Shown here: piece by piece, positions 7,536-15,632 of the stretch
Numbering within the stretch: position 1 is the first letter of the stretch
Layout: each line of letters opens with the position of its first letter
Assembly (NCBI RefSeq): GCF_014649035.1
Contig: NZ_BMSG01000047.1
Location: 1 to 36,532, forward strand
Direction of reading: 5' to 3'
DNA length: 36,532 bases
DNA from: Streptomyces sindenensis
GTDB taxonomy: Bacteria; Actinomycetota; Actinomycetes; Streptomycetales; Streptomycetaceae
Position numbers and translations under genes: made by a program
The notes under the pieces: model-generated
What the model was told of the DNA's origin: nothing
Database searches by the model: none
What the model saw: only the letters and a program-made list of their open reading frames with translations

Positions 7536-7599
7536 TGTCAAGGGTTCGTCCGAATGTCCGGACAAAATGTTGACAGGGTTCCGGGCGGAGGGCTAGACC
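7536..7599 (+). promoter_or_regulatory. iolC operon promoter and operator region
   Basis: TTGACA at 7570-7575 and TAGACC at 7594-7599 (18-bp spacing) make a good housekeeping-type promoter reading into iolC. The perfect palindrome TGTCCGGACA at 7555-7564 lies just upstream. TGTCAA at 7536-7541 mirrors the TTGACA, so a -35-like box also faces the other way. The inositol regulator itself is not in the window. Confidence 0.65.
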
Positions 7600-7663
7600 T
7601 GGGACCAGCCGGCCACCGGTGGGGCGGACCGGCGGGGCGAGCCGGTGGTGCGAAGGGATGGGC

Positions 7664-8839
7664 ATGCCTGAGCCGTACGACGTGATCACCATGGGGCGGA
7701 TCGGGGTGGACCTCTACCCCTTGGAGGTCGGCGTGCCGCTCGCCCGGGTCGAGACGTTCGGCAAGTTCCTCGGTGGTTCCCCGTCGAACGTCGCGGTGGC
7801 GGCGGCCCGGCAGGGGCGGCGTACGGCCGTCATCACCCGGACCGGGCAGGACCCCTTCGGCGCCTACCTCCACCAGGAACTGGAACGGTTCGGCGTGGAC
7901 CCCCGCTGGGCCACTGCCGTCGAGGAGTACCCGACCCCCGTCACCTTCTGCGAGATCTTCCCGCCGGACGACTTCCCGCTCTACTTCTACCGGCAGCCCA
8001 AGGCCCCCGATCTGGAGATCCACGCACCCGATCTCGACCTCGACGCCGTGCGCGACGCCAGGATCTTCTGGATGACGGGCACCGGGCTCAGCGCCGAGCC
8101 GAGCCGCTCCGCCACGCTGGCCGCCCTCCGCGCCCGCAGCGAGAGCGCCGCCGCGCGGGTCGGCCGCCCGGCGGACGGTCCACGGCACACGGCGACGGTC
8201 TTCGATCTCGACTGGCGGCCCATGTTCTGGGACGGGGGCGACGACAGCACCGAGGCGCCCGCGCGGTACCGCGAAGCGCTGGCCCACGCCACGGTCGCCG
8301 TCGGCAACGTCGACGAGTGCGCCATCGCGACCGGCGAACGCGAACCGTACGCCGCGGCCCGGGCCCTGCTCGCGGCCGGAGTGGAGCTCGCCGTCGTCAA
8401 ACAGGGGCCGAAGGGCGTACTCGCCGTGCACCGCGACGGCACCACGGCCGACTGCCCACCGCTGCCGGTCGACGTGGTCAACGGCCTCGGCGCCGGGGAC
8501 GCGTTCGGGGGCGCGCTCTGCCACGGGCTGCTCGCCGGATGGCCGCTCGACCGCATCGTGCGGTACGCGAACGCGGCCGGCGCCATCGTCGCCTCCCGGC
8601 TCGCCTGCTCGTCCGCGATGCCGTTCCCGGACGAGGTCGAGGAGGCCCTCGCGGCGGGCGCGGTGACGGCGGACCTCGCCACACGGGCCGATCCGGGCAC
8701 GGAGGCCGGGACCGGCGGCGCGGCCGACCCGCGCGGCCTGGCCCACCCGGGCGGCCCGGCCCATCCGGAGACGCGGTCCGCCTCTGCCGCCGCCCCGGGC
8801 GACGCCCCCACGGACCCCCGGACCGGAGCGGGTTCATGA
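7664..8839 (+). CDS. iolC: 5-dehydro-2-deoxygluconokinase
   Basis: A 391-residue kinase of the PfkB/ribokinase fold that phosphorylates 5-dehydro-2-deoxygluconate in myo-inositol breakdown. It shows GGSPSNVAVAAARQG near the N terminus and NGLGAGDAFGG with the catalytic base D279. A low-complexity Ala/Gly/Pro tail of about 45 residues follows the kinase fold and is not part of the family core. ATG at 7664 is preferred, because AAGGGA lies five bases upstream; ATG at 7658 is the alternative. The stop overlaps the next start as ATGA, so the genes are translationally coupled. Confidence 0.93.
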   Translation: MPEPYDVITMGRIGVDLYPLEVGVPLARVETFGKFLGGSPSNVAVAAARQGRRTAVITRTGQDPFGAYLHQELERFGVDPRWATAVEEYPTPVTFCEIFPPDDFPLYFYRQPKAPDLEIHAPDLDLDAVRDARIFWMTGTGLSAEPSRSATLAALRARSESAAARVGRPADGPRHTATVFDLDWRPMFWDGGDDSTEAPARYREALAHATVAVGNVDECAIATGEREPYAAARALLAAGVELAVVKQGPKGVLAVHRDGTTADCPPLPVDVVNGLGAGDAFGGALCHGLLAGWPLDRIVRYANAAGAIVASRLACSSAMPFPDEVEEALAAGAVTADLATRADPGTEAGTGGAADPRGLAHPGGPAHPETRSASAAAPGDAPTDPRTGAGS

Positions 8840-9747
8840 CGCCGCTCGCGCCCTCCCTCTCCGCGCTCGTCCGGCTGCGCGCCGAGCGCCCCGAAGCCGT
8901 TGCCGAGGCCGCCGCCCGGCGGAAGAGGCGGCGGCTGATCCGGCACCCCGGCGACCAGTTGATGATCATCGCGGCCGACCACCCCGCGCGCGGCGCGCTC
9001 GCCGTGGGGGGCCGCTCCCTCGCCATGGCCAACCGCTTCGAGCTGCTGGAGCGACTCTGCCTCGCCCTCTCCCGCCCCGGGGTCGACGGGGTGCTCGCAT
9101 CGGCCGACGTCCTGGACGACCTCCTCCTGCTCGGAGCCCTGGAGGGCAAGGTCGCCATGGGCTCGATGAACCGCGGCGGGCTCGCGGGCGCGGCCTTCGA
9201 GCTCGACGACCGGTTCACCGGCTACCGCCCCGAGGACCTGGTCCGCCACGGGTTCGACGCCGGGAAGCTGCTGCTGCGCATCGACCACGACGACCCCGGT
9301 TCGCTGGACACCCTGCACACCGCCGCCCGGACCATCGACGCGATGGCCGCGCACCGGCTGCCCGTGTTCGTCGAGCCGTTCCTCTGCCGCCGTGTCGACG
9401 GCCGCCTCCGCAACGACCTGGGCGCCGCCGCCGTGGCGACCTCCATCGCCATCGCGTCGGGCCTCGCCGGGACGTCCGCGTACACCTGGCTGAAGGTGCC
9501 CGTCACCGACGACCCGGACGCCATGGGCCGGGCGATGGAGGCCTCCACCCTGCCCGCCGTCCTGCTCGGCGGTGAGGTCGGGGACGACCAGGACGCCGCG
9601 TACGGGAAGTGGCGCGACGCGCTGCGGCTGCCCACGGTGCGGGGGCTGGTCGTGGGGCGCTCGCTGCTCTACCCGGTCGACGGGGACGTGGCGCGCGCCG
9701 TCGACACCGCCGTATCGCTGCTCCAGCCGGGTAGGGAAGGGCCATGA
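8836..9747 (+). CDS. Cgl0159-like (beta/alpha)8 aldolase of inositol catabolism
   Basis: A 303-residue barrel protein of the DeoC/LacD-like aldolase group. It contains MIIAADHPARG near the N terminus, VFVEPFLCRR in the middle, LKVPV with a lysine suited to Schiff-base formation, and LLGGE and VVGRSLLYP near the end. In actinobacterial inositol operons this family sits between iolC and iolB. By position it would split 2-deoxy-5-keto-gluconate 6-phosphate to dihydroxyacetone phosphate and malonic semialdehyde, the IolJ step. ATG at 8836 overlaps the iolC stop and has GGAGCGGG upstream. The fold assignment is sound; the exact reaction is inferred from context. Confidence 0.85.
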   Translation: MTPLAPSLSALVRLRAERPEAVAEAAARRKRRRLIRHPGDQLMIIAADHPARGALAVGGRSLAMANRFELLERLCLALSRPGVDGVLASADVLDDLLLLGALEGKVAMGSMNRGGLAGAAFELDDRFTGYRPEDLVRHGFDAGKLLLRIDHDDPGSLDTLHTAARTIDAMAAHRLPVFVEPFLCRRVDGRLRNDLGAAAVATSIAIASGLAGTSAYTWLKVPVTDDPDAMGRAMEASTLPAVLLGGEVGDDQDAAYGKWRDALRLPTVRGLVVGRSLLYPVDGDVARAVDTAVSLLQPGREGP

Positions 9748-10673
9748 CGACGGATCACCCCGACCGGGGACAGCATCAGGGCCAGGACCGACACCGGTTC
9801 CACCTCCCGTCCGGCAGCGCCGCGCGCGGGGCGTACGCCGTCGACATCGACCCCGGGCGGGCCGGCTGGGACCGTTCGTCCCTGCGGGTGCTGGAGCTGG
9901 AAGCGGGCGGTGTTCACACGCTCGTCACCGGGGACAGCGAATGGATCGTCCTGCCGTTGGCCGGTGGCTGTACGGTGCGTACACCAGATGGGACCTTTGA
10001 ACTGCGGGGTCGGGAAAGTGTGTTCAGCGGGGTCTCCGACTTCGCCTACGTACCGCGCGACGCCCACGCAGAGATCTCCTCCGGCGCAGGAGGCCGCTTC
10101 GCCCTGGCAGGAGCGAAGTGCGAGCGACGACTCCCCGCTCGCTACGGCCCCGCGCCGGAGGTACCCGTCGAGCTGCGCGGCTCCGGGACCTGCTCGCGCC
10201 AGGTGAACAACTTCGCCGCCGCCGACACCTTCGACTGCGACCGGCTGATCGCCGTCGAAGTCCTCACCCCCGGGGGCAACTGGTCCTCCTACCCGCCCCA
10301 CAAACACGACGAGCACGTGCCGGGCGAGGAGTGCGAACTGGAGGAGATCTACTACTTCGAGGTGCGGGACGGCGGGCTCGGCTACCACCGGGTCTCCCCG
10401 TCGCACGACGGCGGTACGGACGTCCTCGCCGAGGTCCGCGGCGGCGACGTGGTCCTCATCCCCGACGGCTGGCACGGCCCCTCCATCGCCCCGCCCGGCC
10501 GGACGCTGTACTACCTGAACGTGATGGCCGGACCGGGGGAGGAGCGCGCCTGGCTGATCCGCGACCATCCCGACCACCGGTGGATCCGCGACACCTGGCC
10601 GGACGAGCCGATCGACGCCAGACTTCCGCTCTACACGGCGCATCCGTCGCCCGGCCCGGAGGTAACGCCTTGA
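9744..10673 (+). CDS. iolB: 5-deoxy-glucuronate isomerase
   Basis: A 309-residue cupin of the KduI/IolB family that converts 5-deoxy-glucuronate to 5-dehydro-2-deoxygluconate, the substrate of IolC. The metal-binding signature is visible as PPHKHDEH (H186 and H188) and ELEEIYYF (E200/E201). A later LIPDGWHGP supplies a further His. ATG at 9744 overlaps the preceding stop by four bases. The stop in turn overlaps the TTG start of iolD. Confidence 0.93.
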   Translation: MTTDHPDRGQHQGQDRHRFHLPSGSAARGAYAVDIDPGRAGWDRSSLRVLELEAGGVHTLVTGDSEWIVLPLAGGCTVRTPDGTFELRGRESVFSGVSDFAYVPRDAHAEISSGAGGRFALAGAKCERRLPARYGPAPEVPVELRGSGTCSRQVNNFAAADTFDCDRLIAVEVLTPGGNWSSYPPHKHDEHVPGEECELEEIYYFEVRDGGLGYHRVSPSHDGGTDVLAEVRGGDVVLIPDGWHGPSIAPPGRTLYYLNVMAGPGEERAWLIRDHPDHRWIRDTWPDEPIDARLPLYTAHPSPGPEVTP

Positions 10674-12619
10674 GCCCGAAGAGCCCCGCGAGCCCGCACG
10701 GCCACGGCTCCACCCGCCGTCTGACCACCGCTCAGGCCCTGGTCGCCTTCCTGGCCCGGCAGTACACCGAGCGCGACGGCCGCCGGCAGCGGCTGATCAG
10801 CGCCACCTGGGGCATCTTCGGCCACGGCAACGTCGCGGGCATCGGCCAGGCACTCGTCGAGGCGGGCCGCACAGGGAACGGCACCGCGCACCGCATGCCG
10901 TACCTCCAGGGACGTAACGAACAGGCCATGGTGCACGCGGCCGTCGGGTACGCCCGCCAGTCGGGGAGGCTCTCCGCGCAGGCGGTGACCACGTCCATCG
11001 GGCCGGGGGCCACCAACCTCGTCACCGGGGCCGCCCTCGCCACGATCAACCGGCTGCCCGTCCTGCTCCTGCCCGGCGACACCTTCGCGACCCGGCCCGC
11101 CGACCCCGTACTGCAACAGCTCGAAGTGCCGTACGCCGGTGATGTGTCCGTCAACGACTGTCTGCGGCCGGTCTCCCGCTACTTCGACCGGATCACCCGG
11201 CCGGAGGCCCTGATTCCGGCCGCCCTCCAGGCGATGCGGGTCCTCGCCGACCCGGCCGAGACCGGGGCCGTCACGCTCGCGCTGCCGCAGGACGTACAGG
11301 CGGAGGCGTACGACTGGCCGGAGGAGTTCTTCGCCGAGCGCGACTGGCACATCCGCAGGCCCGCGCCCGACACCCACGAACTGGACGCGGCCGTCCGGGC
11401 GATCCGCTCCGCCCGCCGCCCCCTGATCGTCGCGGGCGGCGGGGTCCGGCACAGCGCCGCCGAGGAGACGCTCGCCGCGTTCACCGCCGCGACCCGCATC
11501 CCGGTCGCCTCCACCCAGGCGGGCAAGGGCGCCCTCCGCCACGACCATCCGGCCGACGTCGGCGGCATCGGCCACACCGGCACCGCCACCGCCGACGACC
11601 TGGCCCGCACCGCCGACCTGGTGATCGGCGTCGGCACCCGCTTCTCCGACTTCACCACCGCCTCCGGCACCCTCTTCTCGAACCCGGCCGTCCGCTTCCT
11701 CCACCTCAACATCACCGCCTTCGACGCCCACAAGCTGGCCGCCCTCCCCCTGGTCGCCGACGCCCGCGCGGGCCTGGAGGCGCTCACGGCGGCCCTCGCC
11801 GGACGCGGATACCGGGTCGACCCGGCGTACGAGACGGAGTACACCGGCGCGAAGGAGGTGTGGGAGGAACGGGTCGAGGCGTCCTTCGCCACCCCCGACC
11901 CCACCGCGCGCCCCACCCAGACCCAGGTACTCGGCCTCCTGGACGACCTGGTCACCGAGGAGGACATCCTCATCAACGCCGCCGGCTCCCTCCCCGGCGA
12001 CCTGCACAAACTCTGGCGCACCCGCTCCCGCGACCAGTACCACGTGGAGTACGGCTACTCCTGCATGGGCTACGAGATCCCGGCGGCGATCGGCGTCCTG
12101 CTCGCCGCCGGAACCGGGCAGCGGACCCGCCCCGTCTGGGCCATGGTCGGCGACGGCACGTATCTGATGAACCCCACCGAGATCGTCACCGCCGTCCAGG
12201 AGAACCTGCCGCTGAAACTGGTGATCCTCCAGAACCACGGGTACGCCTCCATCGGCGGCCTCTCCGATGCGGTCGGCGCCGAACGCTTCGGTACCGCCTA
12301 CCGCCACCGCGACGCCGACGGCGGTTTCACCGGCCCGCCGCTCCCCGTCGACCTGGCCGCCAACGCGGCCTCCCTCGGCCTGCGGGTCCTGCGCGCCACC
12401 ACCGTCGACGACCTGCGCAAAGCACTCTCCGAGGCCCGCGACGCGGAGGGCCCCACTTGTGTCTACGTCGAGACCGAAACGCCCGACACAGTGTCGGGCC
12501 CCCCTCCGGCGCAGGCGTGGTGGGATGTTCCGGTAGCCGAAACCGCGAGCCGACCGGCGGCGGTGAGGGCCCGGGAGGAGTACGACCGTCAGGTCGCCGC
12601 CCGACGCCGCCATCTGTGA
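10670..12619 (+). CDS. iolD: 3D-(3,5/4)-trihydroxycyclohexane-1,2-dione hydrolase
   Basis: A 649-residue thiamine-diphosphate enzyme that opens the cyclohexanedione ring to 5-deoxy-glucuronate. Domain order is the standard one: Pyr domain with the conserved cofactor Glu (E84 in QGRNEQAM), a central Rossmann-like domain (about 200-350), and a PP domain with GDGTYLMNPTE (GDG at 494-496). The start is TTG at 10670, overlapping the iolB stop as TTGA with GGAGG seven bases upstream. No ATG or GTG in the same frame gives a better fit; the open frame further upstream lies inside iolB. Length is normal for IolD. Confidence 0.94.
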   Translation: MSPKSPASPHGHGSTRRLTTAQALVAFLARQYTERDGRRQRLISATWGIFGHGNVAGIGQALVEAGRTGNGTAHRMPYLQGRNEQAMVHAAVGYARQSGRLSAQAVTTSIGPGATNLVTGAALATINRLPVLLLPGDTFATRPADPVLQQLEVPYAGDVSVNDCLRPVSRYFDRITRPEALIPAALQAMRVLADPAETGAVTLALPQDVQAEAYDWPEEFFAERDWHIRRPAPDTHELDAAVRAIRSARRPLIVAGGGVRHSAAEETLAAFTAATRIPVASTQAGKGALRHDHPADVGGIGHTGTATADDLARTADLVIGVGTRFSDFTTASGTLFSNPAVRFLHLNITAFDAHKLAALPLVADARAGLEALTAALAGRGYRVDPAYETEYTGAKEVWEERVEASFATPDPTARPTQTQVLGLLDDLVTEEDILINAAGSLPGDLHKLWRTRSRDQYHVEYGYSCMGYEIPAAIGVLLAAGTGQRTRPVWAMVGDGTYLMNPTEIVTAVQENLPLKLVILQNHGYASIGGLSDAVGAERFGTAYRHRDADGGFTGPPLPVDLAANAASLGLRVLRATTVDDLRKALSEARDAEGPTCVYVETETPDTVSGPPPAQAWWDVPVAETASRPAAVRAREEYDRQVAARRRHL

Positions 12620-12660
12620 GACCAGCCCCCGCGCCTGTCCGAAGCCTGAAGGAGTACGTC

Positions 12661-14163
12661 ATGACGAAGACCGTCAACCACTGGATCGGCGGCAGGACAG
12701 TGGAGGGCACGTCGGGCCAGTACGGTCCCGTCACCGACCCGGCCACCGGCGCGGTCACCACGCGGGTGGCGCTGGCCTCCGTGGCGGAGGTCGACGCGGC
12801 CGTGGCGGCGGCGAAGGCCGCGTACGCGACCTGGGGAACCTCCTCGCTCGCGCAGCGCACCACCGTCCTCTTCCGCTACCGCGCGCTGCTCGACGCCCAC
12901 CGCGACGAGATCGCCGCGCTGATCACCGCCGAGCACGGCAAGGTGCACTCGGACGCGCTGGGCGAGGTCGCCCGTGGTCTGGAGATCGTCGAGCTGGCGT
13001 GCGGGATCACCACCCAGCTCAAGGGCGAGCTGTCCACCCAGGTCTCCAACCGGGTCGACGTGTCGTCCATCCGCCAGTCGCTGGGCGTGGTCGCGGGCAT
13101 CACCCCGTTCAACTTCCCGGCCATGGTGCCGATGTGGATGTTCCCGCTGGCCATCGCCTGCGGCAACACGTTCGTGCTGAAGCCGAGCGAGAAGGACCCG
13201 TCGGCCGCCAACCTGCTGGCCGAGCTGGCGTCCGAGGCGGGCCTTCCGGACGGCGTGCTCAACGTCGTCCACGGGGACAAGATCGCGGTGGACGCCCTGC
13301 TCGACCACCCCGACGTGGCCGCCGTCTCCTTCGTCGGCTCCACCCCCATCGCCCGCTACATCCACGCCACCGCCTCCGCCAACGGCAAGCGGGTCCAGGC
13401 GCTCGGCGGCGCCAAGAACCACATGCTGGTCCTCCCGGACGCCGACCTGGACGCGGCAGCCGACGCCGCGGTCTCGGCGGCGTACGGCTCCGCCGGTGAG
13501 CGCTGCATGGCGATCTCCGCGGTCGTCGCGGTCGGTGCGATCGGCGACGAGCTGGTCGCGAGGATCCGCGAGCGTGCCGAGAAGATCAAGATCGGCCCCG
13601 GCAACGACCCCACGTCCGAGATGGGCCCCCTGATCACCGCCGCCCACCGCGACAAGGTCGCCTCGTACGTCACGGGCGCCGCCGCCCAGGGCGCCGAGGT
13701 CGTCCTCGACGGCACGGGCCACACGGTCGAGGGCTTCGAGGACGGCCACTGGATCGGCCTGTCCCTCCTGGACAAGGTCTCCACCGACTCCGACGCCTAC
13801 AAGGACGAGATCTTCGGCCCGGTCCTGTGCGTGCTGCGCGTGGAGTCGTACGAGGACGGCGTCGCCCTCATGAACGCCTCGCCGTTCGGCAACGGCACCG
13901 CGATCTTCACCCGCGACGGCGGCGCGGCCCGCCGCTTCCAGATGGAGATCCAGGCGGGCATGGTCGGCGTCAACGTGCCGATCCCGGTCCCGGTGGGCTA
14001 CCACTCCTTCGGCGGCTGGAAGGACTCGCTCTTCGGCGACCACCACATCTACGGCAACGACGGCGTGCACTTCTACACCCGCGGCAAGGTCACCACCACC
14101 CGCTGGCCCGACCCGGCCGACGCCCCGGCCGGCGTCGACCTCGGGTTCCCGCGCAATCACTGA
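12661..14163 (+). CDS. mmsA: CoA-acylating methylmalonate-semialdehyde dehydrogenase
   Basis: A 500-residue aldehyde dehydrogenase that oxidises malonic or methylmalonic semialdehyde with NAD and CoA to acetyl-CoA or propionyl-CoA, the last step of inositol catabolism (also called IolA). The catalytic cysteine is C282 in GSAGERCMA. In place of the usual general-base Glu it has GGAKNH, the mark of the CoA-dependent MMSDH group. ITPFNFPAM and KPSEKDPS form part of the NAD site. ATG at 12661 has AAGGAG upstream. It follows iolD after 41 bases and ends the cluster in front of a strong hairpin. It may also serve valine breakdown. Confidence 0.95.
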   Translation: MTKTVNHWIGGRTVEGTSGQYGPVTDPATGAVTTRVALASVAEVDAAVAAAKAAYATWGTSSLAQRTTVLFRYRALLDAHRDEIAALITAEHGKVHSDALGEVARGLEIVELACGITTQLKGELSTQVSNRVDVSSIRQSLGVVAGITPFNFPAMVPMWMFPLAIACGNTFVLKPSEKDPSAANLLAELASEAGLPDGVLNVVHGDKIAVDALLDHPDVAAVSFVGSTPIARYIHATASANGKRVQALGGAKNHMLVLPDADLDAAADAAVSAAYGSAGERCMAISAVVAVGAIGDELVARIRERAEKIKIGPGNDPTSEMGPLITAAHRDKVASYVTGAAAQGAEVVLDGTGHTVEGFEDGHWIGLSLLDKVSTDSDAYKDEIFGPVLCVLRVESYEDGVALMNASPFGNGTAIFTRDGGAARRFQMEIQAGMVGVNVPIPVPVGYHSFGGWKDSLFGDHHIYGNDGVHFYTRGKVTTTRWPDPADAPAGVDLGFPRNH

Positions 14164-14191
14164 CCGCGTTTCCCGGACCACCGGCCCGGGA

Positions 14192-14250
14192 ACACCTCCG
14201 GCCGACCGCCGCCGGGACGAAAGTCCCGCAGTGGTCGGCCGGAGGCGTGT
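14192..14250 (+). terminator. Long hairpin terminator of the iol-mmsA operon
   Basis: Outer arms run inward from 14192 and 14250 (ACACCTCCGGCCGACC against its near-complement). An inner stem GGGAC-GAAA-GTCCC has a stable tetraloop. The structure lies 28 bases after the mmsA stop and probably also ends the convergent gene at 14281. Confidence 0.8.
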
Positions 14251-14280
14251 TTCCAGCGCATCAGGCGTGCGCCGCTTCGG

Positions 14281-14748
14281 TCAGTAGGCGCTCTTCGCCC
14301 AGTCGCCGAACTTCTTGAACGCCGCCTGCGTGCCCGGCCCGGCGACTCCGTCGATCGGGCCGGTGTAGCCGTAGGCCGACTGGCTCAGCTTGCGCTGCAG
14401 GGCCTTGATCGTGTTGGGTCCCGGGATCCCGTCGATCGTGCCGGTGTAGCCGTGACTCGCCTTGAGGTGCCGCTGGAACGCCTTCCAGCTGTTGGGGCCG
14501 AGTTGCCCGTCGATCGAGTCCCTGTACTGCCAGCGAGCCTTCAGCCAGCGCTGGACCCCCTTCGCCTGGCTGCTGCTGAGGCCGAAGTTGTGCACCGCGA
14601 GCGTGCCGACCTCACCGGCCACCGCGGTCTGCTGCACGGCCGTGTCCGTCGCGGCGGAACTCACGGTCGCGCCCGCGAGACTCCCGGCGGCGATGCCCGC
14701 TGCGGCGACGATGCTGACGGCTGTCCTCTTCAGGGTGTTCGGTCGCAC
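14281..14748 (-). CDS. Secreted peptidoglycan-binding-repeat protein
   Basis: A 155-residue exported protein. The N terminus has a Lys/Arg stretch, a hydrophobic core and Ala-x-Ala (SSAAT) near residue 33, a normal Sec signal peptide. The mature part contains about two and a half copies of a peptidoglycan-binding-like motif: SIDGQLGPNSWKAFQ, TIDGIPGPNTIKALQ and PIDGVAGPGTQAAF, each preceded by YTG or a similar turn. No catalytic domain is present, so it probably attaches to or decorates the wall. The start is GTG at 14746-14748 with GAGGGGG upstream. A similar last repeat occurs in the amidase at 25999. The 14749-14964 gap before the next gene shows nothing else clear. Confidence 0.88.
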   Translation of the reverse strand: MRPNTLKRTAVSIVAAAGIAAGSLAGATVSSAATDTAVQQTAVAGEVGTLAVHNFGLSSSQAKGVQRWLKARWQYRDSIDGQLGPNSWKAFQRHLKASHGYTGTIDGIPGPNTIKALQRKLSQSAYGYTGPIDGVAGPGTQAAFKKFGDWAKSAY

Positions 14749-14964
14749 GTGTCCCCCTCTGATTCCTGGAGCGGTTGGTCCTGGTGGTCAAACCTGCCGG
14801 TACCGCCCCGTCCCGGTCCGGCATGACCACGCTCGCACGGCCCTGCTGCCACCGGAACCTGGAACGTTATAGGCGATTTCGGGCCCCGGGGAGAACGGCG
14901 ACCCGGCCCGCCCCTCCACGAAATCCGGATGCCCGGGCGCGCCCGTGTCCCGCATCCTGGGGCC

Positions 14965-15585
14965 ATGAACACCCCGGCCGTCCCGCCCCGCCACCAGATC
15001 CGCGCGCTCCACACCGCCACGACGGTCACCGTCTACCAGGCGTACCGGCCGGACATCGGTCTCCCGGCCGCACGCGACGGACGGTTCCCCGCCGCGTGGA
15101 AGCGGGACCGGATGACCTGGATCAAGCCCAGCTTCCTGTGGATGATGTACCGCTGCGGCTGGGGCACCAAGGAGGGGCAGGAGGTCGTCCTCGCGGTCGA
15201 GGTCGAGCGGGCCGGCCTGGAGTGGGCGCTCGCGAACGCCGAACTCTCCCATTACGTACGCGGTGTGCACCCGGACCGGGTCTCCTGGCAGCGCGCCCTG
15301 CGTGCCGCCCCCGCCCGGGTGCAGTGGGACCCCGAACGCGACCTCGACCTGAACCCGCTGCCGTACCGCTCCCTCCAGCTCGGGCTGAGCGGTGAGGCGT
15401 CCCGGCGGTACGCGGACGAATGGACCGTCTCCGTACGCGATGTCACCCCGCTCGCCCGCGAGGTGCACGCGGCGGTCCGGGCGGGGAAGCGGGACCGGGC
15501 CGCTGCCCTGTTGCCGGTGGAGACGCCGCTCGACCTCGCGGCGCCCCGACCGGTGCCCGACGCCTCGAAGGTGCCCCGCACCTGA
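14965..15585 (+). CDS. DUF4291 family protein
   Basis: A 206-residue soluble protein of unknown function. It matches DUF4291 from the first residues: RQIRALH-like HQIRALH, VTVYQAY, DRMTWIKPSFLWMMYRCGW and a late DVTPLAREVHAAVRAG. Those features run over nearly the full length, which is normal for the family. ATG at 14965 is chosen because the domain begins there, although the upstream GGGG is very close. It is followed by the histidine kinase after 47 bases, but the kinase seems to have its own leaderless promoter. No function is proposed. Confidence 0.85.
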   Translation: MNTPAVPPRHQIRALHTATTVTVYQAYRPDIGLPAARDGRFPAAWKRDRMTWIKPSFLWMMYRCGWGTKEGQEVVLAVEVERAGLEWALANAELSHYVRGVHPDRVSWQRALRAAPARVQWDPERDLDLNPLPYRSLQLGLSGEASRRYADEWTVSVRDVTPLAREVHAAVRAGKRDRAAALLPVETPLDLAAPRPVPDASKVPRT

Positions 15586-15619
15586 CTTTCGGCAGTGCCG
15601 GACGGCCTCCCGGTCTCCG

Positions 15620-15625
15620 TAACCT
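15620..15625 (+). promoter_or_regulatory. -10 box for a leaderless histidine kinase transcript
   Basis: TAACCT ends seven bases before the GTG start codon at 15633, the spacing expected if the transcript begins at the start codon. No ribosome binding site precedes the GTG, and no clear -35 is seen. Confidence 0.45.
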
Positions 15626-15632
15626 CTCCTTC

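Noticed and set aside
5934..7565. Minus-strand 543-codon open frame through the isomerase and small HTH genes
   Set aside because: Out of frame with both real genes on that strand, and the product is low-complexity Arg/Pro/Gly.
10631..12613. Minus-strand 660-codon open frame opposite iolD
   Set aside because: Typical high-GC antisense shadow, with Val/Gly/Asp-rich composition and no domain.
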